DNA of 64,000 nt, taken from NCBI GenBank assembly GCA_029907345.1, contig JARYMB010000006.1:35829-99828 (forward strand), written 5' to 3'. The notes below the pieces were generated by a model. That model did not search any database. It was not told the origin of the DNA and saw nothing but the letters and a program-made list of their open reading frames with translations. The DNA is from Methanolinea sp. (GTDB lineage Archaea > Halobacteriota > Methanomicrobia > Methanomicrobiales > Methanospirillaceae). The translations under genes and the position numbers were made by a program. Shown here one piece after another: positions 31,281-41,197 of this stretch (its first letter is position 1; every line of letters starts with the position of its first letter).

Positions 31281-31348
31281 CCGCCGGAGGGGGAGGACAG
31301 GCTTAAAATGAAGAAAAGCTTGGCCGATTCCCGAAAATTGAGGAGATT

Positions 31349-31507
31349 TCACTTTCCGACAAGGGGCACATTGCAATCAGGGCAGGTCTGGTTCCTGCAC
31401 GGTGTGCCCCGTGTCTTTGGAAATTCTTTCCCGCATTTTGGGCAGATGCATGACTCAGGGGGAACACCCCTCCGCATTCTTCCCGTTCCCGGTCCACCAT
31501 TGGGCAT
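31349..31507 (-). CDS. small zinc-ribbon protein (52 aa)
   Basis: MPNGGPGTGRMRRGVPPESCICPKCGKEFPKTRGTPCRNQTCPDCNVPLVGK*; CxxC...CxxC pairs. Below the ORF-track length cutoff. Confidence 0.8.
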   Translation of the reverse strand: MPNGGPGTGRMRRGVPPESCICPKCGKEFPKTRGTPCRNQTCPDCNVPLVGK

Positions 31508-31682
31508 TTTTTCTCACCTGATCTTTTGATTGGAAGAGGATATGTTAAAGTCTTACAAAATGGTAAAATAACAAAAGAATGGTCCCCGATTGGTGATAAC
31601 TGATGAAGCCGGTGACCTTTTTTTATCCGTTGACCCCCGGCCGGTCACAAGATGGACCTGCTGACGAAAAAGAGAGATATGC

Positions 31683-32858
31683 CTATTCTCCTGCATAGCG
31701 GGAGAGCATCCCCAGGTAGACCCTCGATGCATTCACGAGTGATTCGATCGTGACGTATTCGTCGATGGCATGAAGCGTGCGGATCTCGCCGGGACCGTAT
31801 TCTACGACCGAAAAGCCCTCTTTCCGGAGATAGCGCGCATCGCTTGCCGCCCATTGCACAACGGGCCGTGCCGGTCTTCGGAATACCTTCTCTATCTCCC
31901 CAAGGAGGGTGGACACGAGGGGTGCGTCCGGTGGCGTCAGGCTCGGTTCGGCCATGTTCGTGACGGATATGTCGCCACGCGGGGCATGCTTTCTTAAGTC
32001 CCCAAGAAGAGTTTCCATATCGCATCCCCAGGGAATCCTGAGGTCGAGTTCGAGCCTGCACTGCTGTGCAACGATGTTTGCCTTCTCCCCGCCCTGTATC
32101 GTCCCGGGATTGTACATCACCCGTGTCAGGATGTCGTACGCATGGGGAATATCGAGGAGATCCCCGAGGATGGCTGCAGAGTCCTGAATCAGGCCGGAGA
32201 GCCCGGGGTTGCCGGGGTCAAACGAGACACTGTGGAGGTCTTTTACGAAATCGAGCAATGCATACGCCTCCATGATCGCGCTGACCCCTCTTTCAGGATA
32301 GAGCGATCCATGCCCCGGTTCACCGCGGAACGTGCAGCAGAGTCGCACGATACCCTTTTGTCCCACGTTTGGAGAGAGAGGAGGTGTTGGTTCTGCAATG
32401 ATGCAGTCGCAGGGAACAATTGCCTTCCTGGCAAGGAGAGTCCGTATCCCGTAAGTTCCGCTTGTCTCCTCGTCGCAGACAAAAGCCAGATCTGCCGGGA
32501 GATCACGCCCACTTTCCATCCATTCCCTGCAGGCCCAGAGGACTGCGGCACAACCTCCCTTCATGTCGGTCGTTCCCCTGCCAAAGACCTTCCCGTCGCG
32601 GATCGTTCCGCCATAGGGGTCATCCGACCACCCGTCCGGAAGCGCCGGCACGCAATCGACATGACCACAGAAGAGGAGCTTACCCTTTGGTCTCGCGGAA
32701 ACGAGGTTATGCCTGCCCCCACGCCTCCTGACGACCTTCATCCCGAGTCCGATACCAGAGCAGAAATTCCTGATGTACTCGATGACGTCGCGGGTATCAC
32801 CCGGCGGGTTCTCGCTCTTTATCTTCACGAGCGTTGCGCAGAGATCAGCTATCCCCAT
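31683..32858 (-). CDS. M20 family metallopeptidase (DapE/ArgE-like)
   Basis: LLFCGHVDCVPALPDGW, GRGTTDMKGGCAAVLWA, VCDEETSGTYG motifs. Confidence 0.9.
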   Translation of the reverse strand: MGIADLCATLVKIKSENPPGDTRDVIEYIRNFCSGIGLGMKVVRRRGGRHNLVSARPKGKLLFCGHVDCVPALPDGWSDDPYGGTIRDGKVFGRGTTDMKGGCAAVLWACREWMESGRDLPADLAFVCDEETSGTYGIRTLLARKAIVPCDCIIAEPTPPLSPNVGQKGIVRLCCTFRGEPGHGSLYPERGVSAIMEAYALLDFVKDLHSVSFDPGNPGLSGLIQDSAAILGDLLDIPHAYDILTRVMYNPGTIQGGEKANIVAQQCRLELDLRIPWGCDMETLLGDLRKHAPRGDISVTNMAEPSLTPPDAPLVSTLLGEIEKVFRRPARPVVQWAASDARYLRKEGFSVVEYGPGEIRTLHAIDEYVTIESLVNASRVYLGMLSRYAGE

Positions 32859-32885
32859 ATCTTTGCAGTTTCCCGGAACCGGAAT

Positions 32886-33395
32886 CTACCTTCGTTCCTT
32901 CATGAACTCGGCAAAGAGTCTTGAAAGCGACCCGTCCTCGCTATAGAGGCTCTTTAGGAATTCCCTGTCAAAGAACTCGTCTATCATGCGGAAGAACACG
33001 TGCGGCTTTATCACCTGCTGGGAGTCCGGATCGAGCACTATCCGGAAACTCCGGTAGGATGCAGGGTCATCGGGGTCGTAGATCCGCTGCCAGAGAGTCG
33101 GCAGGCGGGTGTACCTGTCGGGGTGGTTCTTTGCAAGCCAGGACATGAACGCGGGAAAGTGCTGGCGGTTACCCTTCTTCTCTTCATCGATCCTCCAGCG
33201 CATGTATTCCTGTGCCATGATGTTTTTCGGTGACTGGTAGGTGTAGGAGAGGATACCCAGGGTGTAGTCAATGTGGGCGAGGGCGTCGAGGAAAAAGAAA
33301 TGCAGGACAGGGTCCCACAGTGACGTATCATGCAGCACCAGGGACTTTTCATAGAGGTGCTCGAGAACTCGCACGTATTCTTCATCGGCGTTCAT
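32886..33395 (-). CDS. conserved hypothetical protein
   Basis: 169 aa ORF, plausible composition, tightly packed with the upstream and downstream minus-strand genes. Confidence 0.65.
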   Translation of the reverse strand: MNADEEYVRVLEHLYEKSLVLHDTSLWDPVLHFFFLDALAHIDYTLGILSYTYQSPKNIMAQEYMRWRIDEEKKGNRQHFPAFMSWLAKNHPDRYTRLPTLWQRIYDPDDPASYRSFRIVLDPDSQQVIKPHVFFRMIDEFFDREFLKSLYSEDGSLSRLFAEFMKERR

Positions 33396-33485
33396 GGAAA
33401 GAGATCGGGTGCCTTGCAGTAAATACCTTCCGGAAATGGCATTTTTCGGAATTGAGAGGATATATGGGGAATAATGGATTCCCTG

Positions 33486-34367
33486 TTACCGGTAGTAGGG
33501 GGCCCTCCTCCTGACCGCTTCGCGAAAGAGTTCCCCGAGTTTTTCACCCGATGCACCGCGGATATCGACCAGGTTGTCGGAGCGCAACAGGCACGGTTTC
33601 AGCTTCCCGTCGGAAGTCACGCGGAGCCTGTTGCAATAGGCACAGAACTCCGTGTTATGGAGCGGTCTGACGATCTCGACCTCCGCATTGTCAACGCAGT
33701 ATTTCCTGCGGTGGTGCATGCGGCGGGTATAAATCTCCCTTGCATTCTTTGCGAGTCTTTTCTCCAGGTCACGGAGGTCGTAATGGTGATCGCAATCGCG
33801 GAACCCGAGGAGCTCGATCAACTGGAGGACGAGGTTCCTGTTGCCCCTCACGAACCGGACAAAGTCATCAACCTCGTGATCGTTGATGTCGGAGAGGACC
33901 ACCATGTTCAGCTTGACCGGTACCAGTTTTGCATCGAGTGCAGCCTCGATTCCGGCCAGGACATCGGAAAGGCAGTCTTTACCGGCAATTTTCGTGTACG
34001 TTTCCCTGTTCAGGCTGTCGATGCTGATATTGACCCGCGAGAGCCCGGCATCCGCAAGGTCCCCTGCCATGTCTGCAAGGAGCGTTCCGTTCGTGGTCAG
34101 GGAACACTCCATCGTATCAGGGACGAGGCTGACGATTTCCGCGAGATCCTGCCTTAAGCATGGCTCGCCTCCCGTGAACTTCACGTGCCTGATCTCGAAT
34201 GTATCGGCCACGCGGAGGATCTCGGCAATCTCGCTGCTGGAAAGCTGGTCTCCGGGACGCTCCTCCCCTTCGGCATGGCAGTAGATGCACGAGAGGTTAC
34301 ACCTCGATGTCAGGCTCACCCGCAGGTTGCTGACCGGCCGGTCAAACGGGTCCTTCAGCCTCACCAT
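33486..34367 (-). CDS. moaA: GTP 3',8-cyclase (MoaA)
   Basis: MVRLKDPFDRPVSNLRVSLTSRCNLSCIYCHAEG; FCAYCNRLRVTSDGKLKPCLL. Confidence 0.94.
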   Translation of the reverse strand: MVRLKDPFDRPVSNLRVSLTSRCNLSCIYCHAEGEERPGDQLSSSEIAEILRVADTFEIRHVKFTGGEPCLRQDLAEIVSLVPDTMECSLTTNGTLLADMAGDLADAGLSRVNISIDSLNRETYTKIAGKDCLSDVLAGIEAALDAKLVPVKLNMVVLSDINDHEVDDFVRFVRGNRNLVLQLIELLGFRDCDHHYDLRDLEKRLAKNAREIYTRRMHHRRKYCVDNAEVEIVRPLHNTEFCAYCNRLRVTSDGKLKPCLLRSDNLVDIRGASGEKLGELFREAVRRRAPYYR

Positions 34368-34950
34368 GGCACTCCACGAAGTTCCTGGCAATGATGTAGA
34401 TCTCGCTGCTCCCCTTCCGGGAAGCCCGGCTCCGGAATGTCTTCACCGAGAGAAAGTGCTGCCTCACGTCGTCGAGGAGACCTGAAAAATCCTCCCCCTG
34501 GAAGGATTTCATCAGGAGGTTTCCCCCCGGTTTGAGGACGGCGCACGCAAACGAAAGCACGTCTTCTCCAAGGCCGATTGCCCTTGCCTGGTCGTAACTC
34601 CTGTTCCCGGAAAGCTTGGGGGATGCGTCGGAGAGGACGATGTTGACCGTTCCGAGGGTCGATCGTGCCTCGATACGCATCCGGGGATCCGTGATATCCC
34701 CAACGAGGGTGGTCACCCCCTCCAGCGGAGCGATGGGTGCAAGGTCGATTCCAAGGACCCTGCCCCTCGTGATACTGCGGGTGACCTGGAGCCAGCTCCC
34801 CGGGGCGGCCCCAAGGTCGAGGACGTTGTCCGTATCCCGGATGAGGTGGAACCTTTCCTGGATCTCCTTCAGCTTGTAGGCCGCCCTCGACCTGTATCCT
34901 TCGCGGATCGCCCGCACGTATGCCGAATCCCTGCCCCACTGTGAACCCAT
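34342..34950 (-). CDS. rlmE: 23S rRNA (uridine-2'-O-) methyltransferase, RrmJ/FtsJ family
   Basis: SRAAYKLKEIQERFHLI, VLDLGAAPGSWLQV, LSDASPKLSGNRSYDQ. Confidence 0.93.
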   Translation of the reverse strand: MGSQWGRDSAYVRAIREGYRSRAAYKLKEIQERFHLIRDTDNVLDLGAAPGSWLQVTRSITRGRVLGIDLAPIAPLEGVTTLVGDITDPRMRIEARSTLGTVNIVLSDASPKLSGNRSYDQARAIGLGEDVLSFACAVLKPGGNLLMKSFQGEDFSGLLDDVRQHFLSVKTFRSRASRKGSSEIYIIARNFVECHGEAEGPV

Positions 34951-35045
34951 GGCACTCCTCAATGAGCCCCGATCCTCCGTGACAAATGGAGATATTATTA
35001 AAACGTTGATGGGATAGTTATAATATTACATATTCGGGGTGTACG

Positions 35046-35789
35046 ATGTTAAAAGCAACGATTGATGCAGATATTCTCAAAGAGTCCATCGACGCCATAT
35101 CAGCCCTTGTCACGGAATGCCGGCTCCATACCGATGAAAACGGGATCTCTACCAGGGCCGTCGACACCGCCAACGTGGCCATGGTCTCCCTTTCCCTGAA
35201 GAAGGAAGCTTTTTCATCATTCGAATCCACGAAGAGCGAACTGGGCCTCGACATCGCCAAATTAAAGAATATATTTGGAATGATGGGGAAAAACGAGCCA
35301 ATCAGCCTCGAGCTCCCTGACAATGGGCAGAAACTGCGGGTCAGCTTTGAAGGATACCGCTATTCAATCACCCTGCTTGACCCCAATACAATCAGGAAGG
35401 ATCCAAACCCCCCCAGCATCGACCTGCCGGGCAGGGTGGTCCTCTCCGGAGCCGACCTCTACAACTCGATAAAAGCCGCAGCGGTCGTATCCGACAAGAT
35501 CGCCCTCGGTATCGATCCCGCACAGCAGATCTTCTACATGGCGGCCGAGGGAGACACCGACCACATCAGGAAAGAGTTTGGCAAGAACGAGGTCACGTTT
35601 TTGAAAAACGTGGAAGCCCGCTCGCTCTTCTCCCTCGATTACCTCAAAGACATGGGCAAGGTCATGAGCCGTGCAGAGGAGGTGGAGATCTCTATCGGCA
35701 TCGACCACCCTGTGAAATTTGCATTCTACATAGCCGGGGGGAAGGGGTACGTCGAATACCTGCTCGCACCCCGTATCGAGGCTGATTGA
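35046..35789 (+). CDS. pcn: DNA polymerase sliding clamp PCNA
   Basis: MLKATIDADILKESIDAISALVTECRLHTDENGISTRAVDTANVAMVSLSL... Confidence 0.96.
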   Translation: MLKATIDADILKESIDAISALVTECRLHTDENGISTRAVDTANVAMVSLSLKKEAFSSFESTKSELGLDIAKLKNIFGMMGKNEPISLELPDNGQKLRVSFEGYRYSITLLDPNTIRKDPNPPSIDLPGRVVLSGADLYNSIKAAAVVSDKIALGIDPAQQIFYMAAEGDTDHIRKEFGKNEVTFLKNVEARSLFSLDYLKDMGKVMSRAEEVEISIGIDHPVKFAFYIAGGKGYVEYLLAPRIEAD

Positions 35790-36892
35790 TGCGTGTCTCC
35801 CTGGAGACAAGAGACTTTGCAAAATACCCTTTTTTGAAAGAATCGCAGCAGTACATGCTGCGGGAAAACGAATCGCTCGAGAAGTTCCTGCAGAGGAGTG
35901 CGGGGAAGGTTGCCCTCTCCCACGCGGTGGAAAGGGTCAGGCAGGCCGTCGCTTTTACAGGCCCGACACTCCCGTCGCCTTCGGTTCCGGAACTCCCGTC
36001 GGACCAGCTGGGTGTCCGCCTGGAGATCACGTCCTTTGTCCTTGCACGCGTTCTCGTCTCGTGTGCCCGTGACCGGGCACTCATGGAAAGGCTCGCCCGT
36101 TACGAGGCACAAAGGGCGCACGCGTTCCTCCAGGCAGAGGAAGAAGAGAAGAGGATATTTCTCGCGGGAAAGATCGGGTTCCCGCTGGAGGGTCTTTTCC
36201 TGCCGGTCCCCCGCTACATCGAGCTGACGGCAGGCATGCACGAGGAGCGCTGGAGGCTCGTCAACAGGGAGGTTTCCGGGGGTAATGTATCAGTCGATCC
36301 GCTCGAATCCGAAGAACTCCTCAAGGAACAGATAAGAAAAACCCTCCTCTCGTCCCTGCCCCTCGAGGTGCCCGGATCCCTCTGCACGCTTCTTGGACCC
36401 TACGTGGCAGGAGTCCAGGAGGAGTTCCAGAAGAGAATCCTCCGGGACTTCGGAGATGTCGAGGAGTCTGCCTTTCCTCCCTGTATGCAGGCAATTCTGT
36501 CCGCTCTCTCGGGGGGAACTAATATCACCCATGCCGGCCGTTTTGCACTCACGGCGTTTCTCCACAATATCGGGATGGATACGGCAGAGATCATCCAGGT
36601 ATACTGCCGGGCCCCCGACTTTGACATATCCAAGACCCAGTACCAGGTCGAGCACATCTCCGGCAGGGGAGGGAAGGGAACGGAATACACGGCACCTTCC
36701 TGTTCGGCGATGCGGACCCTGGGCCTTTGCGTCAAGCCCGACGCCCTCTGCGAGAAGGTTGCCCACCCCCTGTCGTATTACAGGAAGAAGAAGGGGATAA
36801 CAAAGGGAGAAAAACCCGGAAAAGGGCTAGATGATGGCCCTGTTGATGGCAATCCCCGCACCGCTCATCGCAAAGATAAAGATGATGATTGA
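35789..36892 (+). CDS. priL: DNA primase large subunit PriL
   Basis: YPFLKESQQYML and C-terminal FeS domain FPPCMQAIL...VYCRAPDFD...YTAPSCSAMRTLGLC. Confidence 0.93.
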   Translation: MRVSLETRDFAKYPFLKESQQYMLRENESLEKFLQRSAGKVALSHAVERVRQAVAFTGPTLPSPSVPELPSDQLGVRLEITSFVLARVLVSCARDRALMERLARYEAQRAHAFLQAEEEEKRIFLAGKIGFPLEGLFLPVPRYIELTAGMHEERWRLVNREVSGGNVSVDPLESEELLKEQIRKTLLSSLPLEVPGSLCTLLGPYVAGVQEEFQKRILRDFGDVEESAFPPCMQAILSALSGGTNITHAGRFALTAFLHNIGMDTAEIIQVYCRAPDFDISKTQYQVEHISGRGGKGTEYTAPSCSAMRTLGLCVKPDALCEKVAHPLSYYRKKKGITKGEKPGKGLDDGPVDGNPRTAHRKDKDDD

Positions 36893-37003
36893 GAGGAGGT
36901 ATGCAATCCCAGGTGCCATAAAGGCGGGCAGAGTCAGGACGAGCGCGAGGAGGAGGAAAAAGCATACTATCGCGCAGACAATGTCAAGCAGTCGGGCATC
37001 CAT
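36827..37003 (-). CDS. small membrane protein (58 aa, two TM), antisense-overlapping the priL 3' end
   Basis: MDARLLDIVCAIVCFFLLLALVLTLPAFMAPGIAYLLSIIIFIFAMSGAGIAINRAII*. Below the ORF-track cutoff. Confidence 0.7.
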   Translation of the reverse strand: MDARLLDIVCAIVCFFLLLALVLTLPAFMAPGIAYLLSIIIFIFAMSGAGIAINRAII

Positions 37004-37098
37004 ATACGAGTACTGTTATCCCCGGGTTCATATCACTGTTCCTCCTGGGAAGAACTGGAGGGACAAAAAAATGTGGACGGTCATCATCCCGGTGGCAA

Positions 37099-37683
37099 AT
37101 GGTTTTTGCGCACGAAGGTTACAGGGATATGATCAGGATGGCCGAGCCAGAGAGGGAGGAAATCCTGCGTACGCTTGGGGATGCCGTGCAGAGGCTTGTC
37201 GAGAGAATGGACCCCATGCTCATCCCGGAAGTCGGGTCGAACATCGCTTATGCCATGGCCCGCGCGAGGTCACCGGCAGACGTGGCAGCAGTCGAAGGAA
37301 GGATTGTCCGGCTGAAGGGTCGTGCCCATGCAGTCGGCCCGGTTGCATTCGGTGCAAGTGACCACGTTGCGCGAATCGTCCTCACAGCCATGAAGTTTGA
37401 CCCGGACGTCAGGTGTGCTGCAAACATCAGGTATACCCCCGGGCTGGTTGAAGCATGCGAGGAGATGCTCCTTTCCATCTGCAGTTTTGACCGGAAATCG
37501 CAACCCCCGGGTGTGAAGACAATGGACTGGGGTGTTGCCTCGTGTTGCAGGGACGGGGTCCCGGACGTCATTTATGACAAGGGGGCGGTCGGCAAGGAGC
37601 CCATGATACGCATTCTTGGCGAAGAACCGGGGGTCGTCGTAAACAACATTCTTAAGCTCTCCGCGCGAATAAATAAAGACTGA
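37099..37683 (+). CDS. thiamine-phosphate synthase (ThiN-domain) family protein
   Basis: IPEVGSNIAYAMARARSPADVAAVEGRIVRLKGRAHAVGPVAFGASDHVARIVLTAMKFDPDVRCAANIRY; CSFDRKSQPP. Confidence 0.9.
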   Translation: MVFAHEGYRDMIRMAEPEREEILRTLGDAVQRLVERMDPMLIPEVGSNIAYAMARARSPADVAAVEGRIVRLKGRAHAVGPVAFGASDHVARIVLTAMKFDPDVRCAANIRYTPGLVEACEEMLLSICSFDRKSQPPGVKTMDWGVASCCRDGVPDVIYDKGAVGKEPMIRILGEEPGVVVNNILKLSARINKD

Positions 37684-37698
37684 AAGAGGGATGCATTC

Positions 37699-37887
37699 AT
37701 GGGAATCAAGCCCACCTACATCAAGGCAATCGGGATGGAGCTTCTCACTCACCATGGGAAGCGCTTTTCAGGGAATTTCGACGAGAATAAACAGACTGTG
37801 ACCGAAGTGACCAATATCGAGAGCAAAAGGGTCAGGAACCGGGTCGCAGGCTACATCACCAGAAAGGTAAATACCCAGAGACGGTGA
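37699..37887 (+). CDS. rps17e: 30S ribosomal protein S17e
   Basis: MGIKPTYIKAIGMELLTHHGKRFSGNFDENKQTVTEVTNIESKRVRNRVAGYITRKV. Confidence 0.96.
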   Translation: MGIKPTYIKAIGMELLTHHGKRFSGNFDENKQTVTEVTNIESKRVRNRVAGYITRKVNTQRR

Positions 37888-37900
37888 ATACCTCTCTCGT

Positions 37901-38776
37901 ATGTTCGAGGGAGTCATTCCGGCAATCATCACTCCTTTTCTGCGCAATTCGACCCTTGACCTTGACCTTGACGGTCTCCGGTCCAACATCGAGTTCCTCC
38001 TCGAGAATGGTGTGCACGGTATCGTCCCGTGCGGGTCGACGGGCGAATCGGCAACGCTGACATTCGAAGAACATGAGAAGGTCATCGAGGTTGCAATAGA
38101 CGCAGCGGGGGGCAAGGTCCCCGTCATCGCCGGCACGGGGTCCAACAATACCGCCGAGGCAATCCGGCTCACGAAGGCTGCAAAGGACATGGGGGCTGAC
38201 GGGGTACTCGTCATCAGCCCGTACTACAACAAGCCGAACAGGTCCGGCCTTGTCAAGCACTACACGGCACTTGCGGACCTGGATATCCCTGTCATCATGT
38301 ACAATGTACCGGGGAGAACCGGGCAGAACCTCTCCCCCGACCTTGTGGCGGAGCTCGCCCGCCACCCGGACATCGTGGGGATCAAGGAGGCAAGCGGCGA
38401 TATCGGGCAGATCTCCAGGATAATCGAGGCGACGCTGGACGAGGACTTCGTCGTCATTTCCGGGGATGACAACATCACGCTCCCCATCCTCGCACTCGGG
38501 GGTGCGGGAGTCATCTCGGTTGCCGCAAACGTCGAACCTGCACGCATGGTTGCCATGTTCGAGGCGTTCTGTGAGGGAGACCTCGAGGAAGCCCTTGACA
38601 TGCACTATGCCCTGTCACCCCTGTTCCGCGCCATGTTCATCGACACAAACCCGATCCCTGTCAAGAAAGCCGTGGAACTGCGCGGGATGGCAGGCGGCCC
38701 GCCGCGTCTCCCCCTCGATGAACTCGATGCAGAAAAGACGAAGAAGCTCGCGGAGGTACTCTCAACGTATGATTAA
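37901..38776 (+). CDS. dapA: 4-hydroxy-tetrahydrodipicolinate synthase
   Basis: GVIPAIITPF, GSTGESATLTFEEH, YNVPGRTG, GIKEASGD. Confidence 0.96.
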   Translation: MFEGVIPAIITPFLRNSTLDLDLDGLRSNIEFLLENGVHGIVPCGSTGESATLTFEEHEKVIEVAIDAAGGKVPVIAGTGSNNTAEAIRLTKAAKDMGADGVLVISPYYNKPNRSGLVKHYTALADLDIPVIMYNVPGRTGQNLSPDLVAELARHPDIVGIKEASGDIGQISRIIEATLDEDFVVISGDDNITLPILALGGAGVISVAANVEPARMVAMFEAFCEGDLEEALDMHYALSPLFRAMFIDTNPIPVKKAVELRGMAGGPPRLPLDELDAEKTKKLAEVLSTYD

Positions 38777-39545
38777 AGTTGTTATCTGCGGTGCCATGGG
38801 AAGGATGGGGTCGACCGTCGGACGGCTTGTTGATGCCGCACCCGACCTTGCCCTTGTCGGGGGTGTCGACCTGAAACCGGGGGAGGTATTCGGGGCACCT
38901 GTCGTTCCCGCGGGGGACATGGCCCGGCTCCTCGAAGAGAAAAAGCCAGATGTCGTCATCGATTTCACGGTGGCGCCTGCAGCAGTCAAAAACGTAACCA
39001 CCGCAGCAGCGCACGGTGCAGCTCTTGTTGTCGGGACAACGGGTTTTTCCCCCGAGCAGAAGGCAGAGATGGCCCGGGCAGTCGAGGGACACGTGCCCGC
39101 AGTGATATCCAGCAACTTCAGCATCGGGGTCAATATCTTCTGGCAGCTGGTCCGGGAGGCGGCACGTCTCCTTCCTGACTACGATATCGAGATCCTCGAG
39201 GCACACCACCGGTACAAGAAGGATGCTCCCAGCGGGACGGCAAAGACGATCATCCAGATCCTCGAGGAGGAAGTGGGTGAACGACCCAAACTCTATGGCC
39301 GCGAAGGGATGATGGAGAGGGGAAGGGAGATCGGTGTCCACGTCATCCGCGGCGGGGACATCGTCGGTGACCATGCGGTCCTCTTCGCCGGAAATTTCGA
39401 GACTATCGAGGTCTCCCACCGGGCATATGACAGGTCAGTTTTCGCCCAGGGGGCAGTGAAGGCAACCCGGTGGGTCGTTGGAAAGAAACCCGGAATTTAC
39501 AGCATGAACGACGTTCTCTCGCTCTCCACCAGCCGGTCAGAATGA
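38769..39545 (+). CDS. dapB: 4-hydroxy-tetrahydrodipicolinate reductase
   Basis: MIKVVICGAMGRMGSTV...VIDFTVAPAA...EAHHRYKKDAPSGTA. Confidence 0.96.
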   Translation: MIKVVICGAMGRMGSTVGRLVDAAPDLALVGGVDLKPGEVFGAPVVPAGDMARLLEEKKPDVVIDFTVAPAAVKNVTTAAAHGAALVVGTTGFSPEQKAEMARAVEGHVPAVISSNFSIGVNIFWQLVREAARLLPDYDIEILEAHHRYKKDAPSGTAKTIIQILEEEVGERPKLYGREGMMERGREIGVHVIRGGDIVGDHAVLFAGNFETIEVSHRAYDRSVFAQGAVKATRWVVGKKPGIYSMNDVLSLSTSRSE

Positions 39546-39602
39546 CCAAATGGAAACCTATATTTTTCATATTTTCCAAAATTAAGGCTGGAAAGTGCAA
39601 CC

Positions 39603-39776
39603 ATGACTGCCGTTGTTGACAAGGATAAATGTACCGGTTGTGAAACGTGCGTTGACGAATGCCCCGCCGCCGCGATAAGCATGAATGACGGTAAAGCAAA
39701 GGTCGACAAGGACCTCTGCGTGGACTGCGGATCCTGCGTGGATGTCTGCCCATCCGAGGCCATTCACCTTGAATAA
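39603..39776 (+). CDS. 2[4Fe-4S] ferredoxin (57 aa)
   Basis: MTAVVDKDKCTGCETCVDECPAAAISMNDGKAKVDKDLCVDCGSCVDVCPSEAIHLE*. Below the ORF-track cutoff. Confidence 0.93.
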   Translation: MTAVVDKDKCTGCETCVDECPAAAISMNDGKAKVDKDLCVDCGSCVDVCPSEAIHLE

Positions 39777-39823
39777 AAAATCAAACTCTTTAATTACTCC
39801 AATGCTCTAGCTATTTTTCACCT

Positions 39824-40840
39824 ATGATACGCGTTGGAGTGCTCGGTGCGACAGGAGCAGTAGGGCAGCGATTCGTCCAGCTCCTGGCACAGCATCCCTG
39901 GTTTGAACTTGCCGCGCTGACGGCGTCAGACAGGAGTGCAGGAAAGCGGTATGGAGAAGTCGTGAACTGGAGGCTCGATGTCCCGTTTCCGAGGGAGGTT
40001 GCTGACATCCCCATCCGCACTACCGAGACAAAGAGCCTTTCCGACGTTGATCTGGTCTTCTCGGCCCTACCTGCAGACGTTGCCGGACCGGTTGAGAATG
40101 CGTGTGCAGATGCGGGTATCGCGGTATGCAGCAATGCGAGTTCGCACCGGATGGATCCGCTCGTCCCCCTCGTGATTCCCGAAGTGAACCCTGATCATCT
40201 CGCATTGATCGATGCCCAGCGGGATGCAGGGAGAGACGGTTTCATCGTGACAAACCCCAACTGCTCGACGATTGTTATGTGCCTGTCCCTCGCTCCCCTC
40301 CGCAGATTCAGCTGGACTGATATCAGGGTTGCCACGATGCAGGCAATTTCCGGGGCAGGGTTCCAGGGAGTTCCCGCGATGGGCATCTACGATAACGTCA
40401 TCCCGTACATCGGGTCCGAAGAGGAGAAGATGGAGACCGAATCCCTCAAGATAATGGGGTCGATCGATGGAAAGGCTGTCAGGCCTGCGCCCTTCAGGGT
40501 GAGTGCCAGCTGTCACCGCGTACCGGTCCTGGACGGCCATACCATGGCGATCTGGATCGATATCAGGGAACCAGTCGAAGAGGTCAGGAAAGCATTTATG
40601 GACTTTTCCCCGCCGGTGAGCGGGCTCCCGACCCTGCCGGAAAAATCCCTGGTCCTCCTTGATGACCAGGACCGGCCCCAGCCGAGACTCGACCGTAACC
40701 GCGGGAACGGCATGACGGTGTCTGTCGGAAGGGTCAGGAAGGGTATCCGGTACGTGACCATGGGGCACAACACCATCCGTGGAGCAGCCGGAGCATCGGT
40801 GCTGAATGCCGAACTGATACACAAGAAAAAGTATCTCTGA
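39824..40840 (+). CDS. asd: aspartate-semialdehyde dehydrogenase
   Basis: [31 protein letters not shown], catalytic Cys context. Confidence 0.96.
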   Translation: MIRVGVLGATGAVGQRFVQLLAQHPWFELAALTASDRSAGKRYGEVVNWRLDVPFPREVADIPIRTTETKSLSDVDLVFSALPADVAGPVENACADAGIAVCSNASSHRMDPLVPLVIPEVNPDHLALIDAQRDAGRDGFIVTNPNCSTIVMCLSLAPLRRFSWTDIRVATMQAISGAGFQGVPAMGIYDNVIPYIGSEEEKMETESLKIMGSIDGKAVRPAPFRVSASCHRVPVLDGHTMAIWIDIREPVEEVRKAFMDFSPPVSGLPTLPEKSLVLLDDQDRPQPRLDRNRGNGMTVSVGRVRKGIRYVTMGHNTIRGAAGASVLNAELIHKKKYL

Positions 40841-40856
40841 TCAGGGAGCCATCCGG

Positions 40857-41132
40857 ATGATAAAAGACAACACAGTATTCGTGGGAAACAAGCCGGTGAT
40901 GAACTACGTCCTGGCAGTCGTGACCCAGTTTAACAACGGTGCCCGGGAAGTCTCGATCAAGGCCCGCGGGAAGGCCATCTCAAGGGCGGTGGACACCGCG
41001 GAGATTGCATTGAACAGGTTTCTCGAAGGTGTGAACAAGAAACAGATTATTACCTCGACCGAGGTGATCGATACTGACAGCGGGAAAACAAACGTCTCCA
41101 GTATCGAGATAATCCTTGCTGCAACGGGATGA
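40857..41132 (+). CDS. albA: DNA-binding protein Alba
   Basis: [49 protein letters not shown]. Confidence 0.96.
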   Translation: MIKDNTVFVGNKPVMNYVLAVVTQFNNGAREVSIKARGKAISRAVDTAEIALNRFLEGVNKKQIITSTEVIDTDSGKTNVSSIEIILAATG

Positions 41133-41165
41133 ACGAACCAGCCGGTTTCATCCTGCCGGCAGGAT

Positions 41166-41197
41166 AAGGGGTTTTAACAGGATTCAACCCTTTTTTT
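41166..41197 (+). terminator. hairpin plus T7, putative terminator after alba
   Basis: aaggggtt-ttaacaggattc-aaccc followed by ttttttt. Confidence 0.45.

Noticed and set aside
30204-31376. 390-aa minus-strand ORF
   Set aside because: Antisense to the NfnB-like gene and the DUF6790 membrane protein; no domain.
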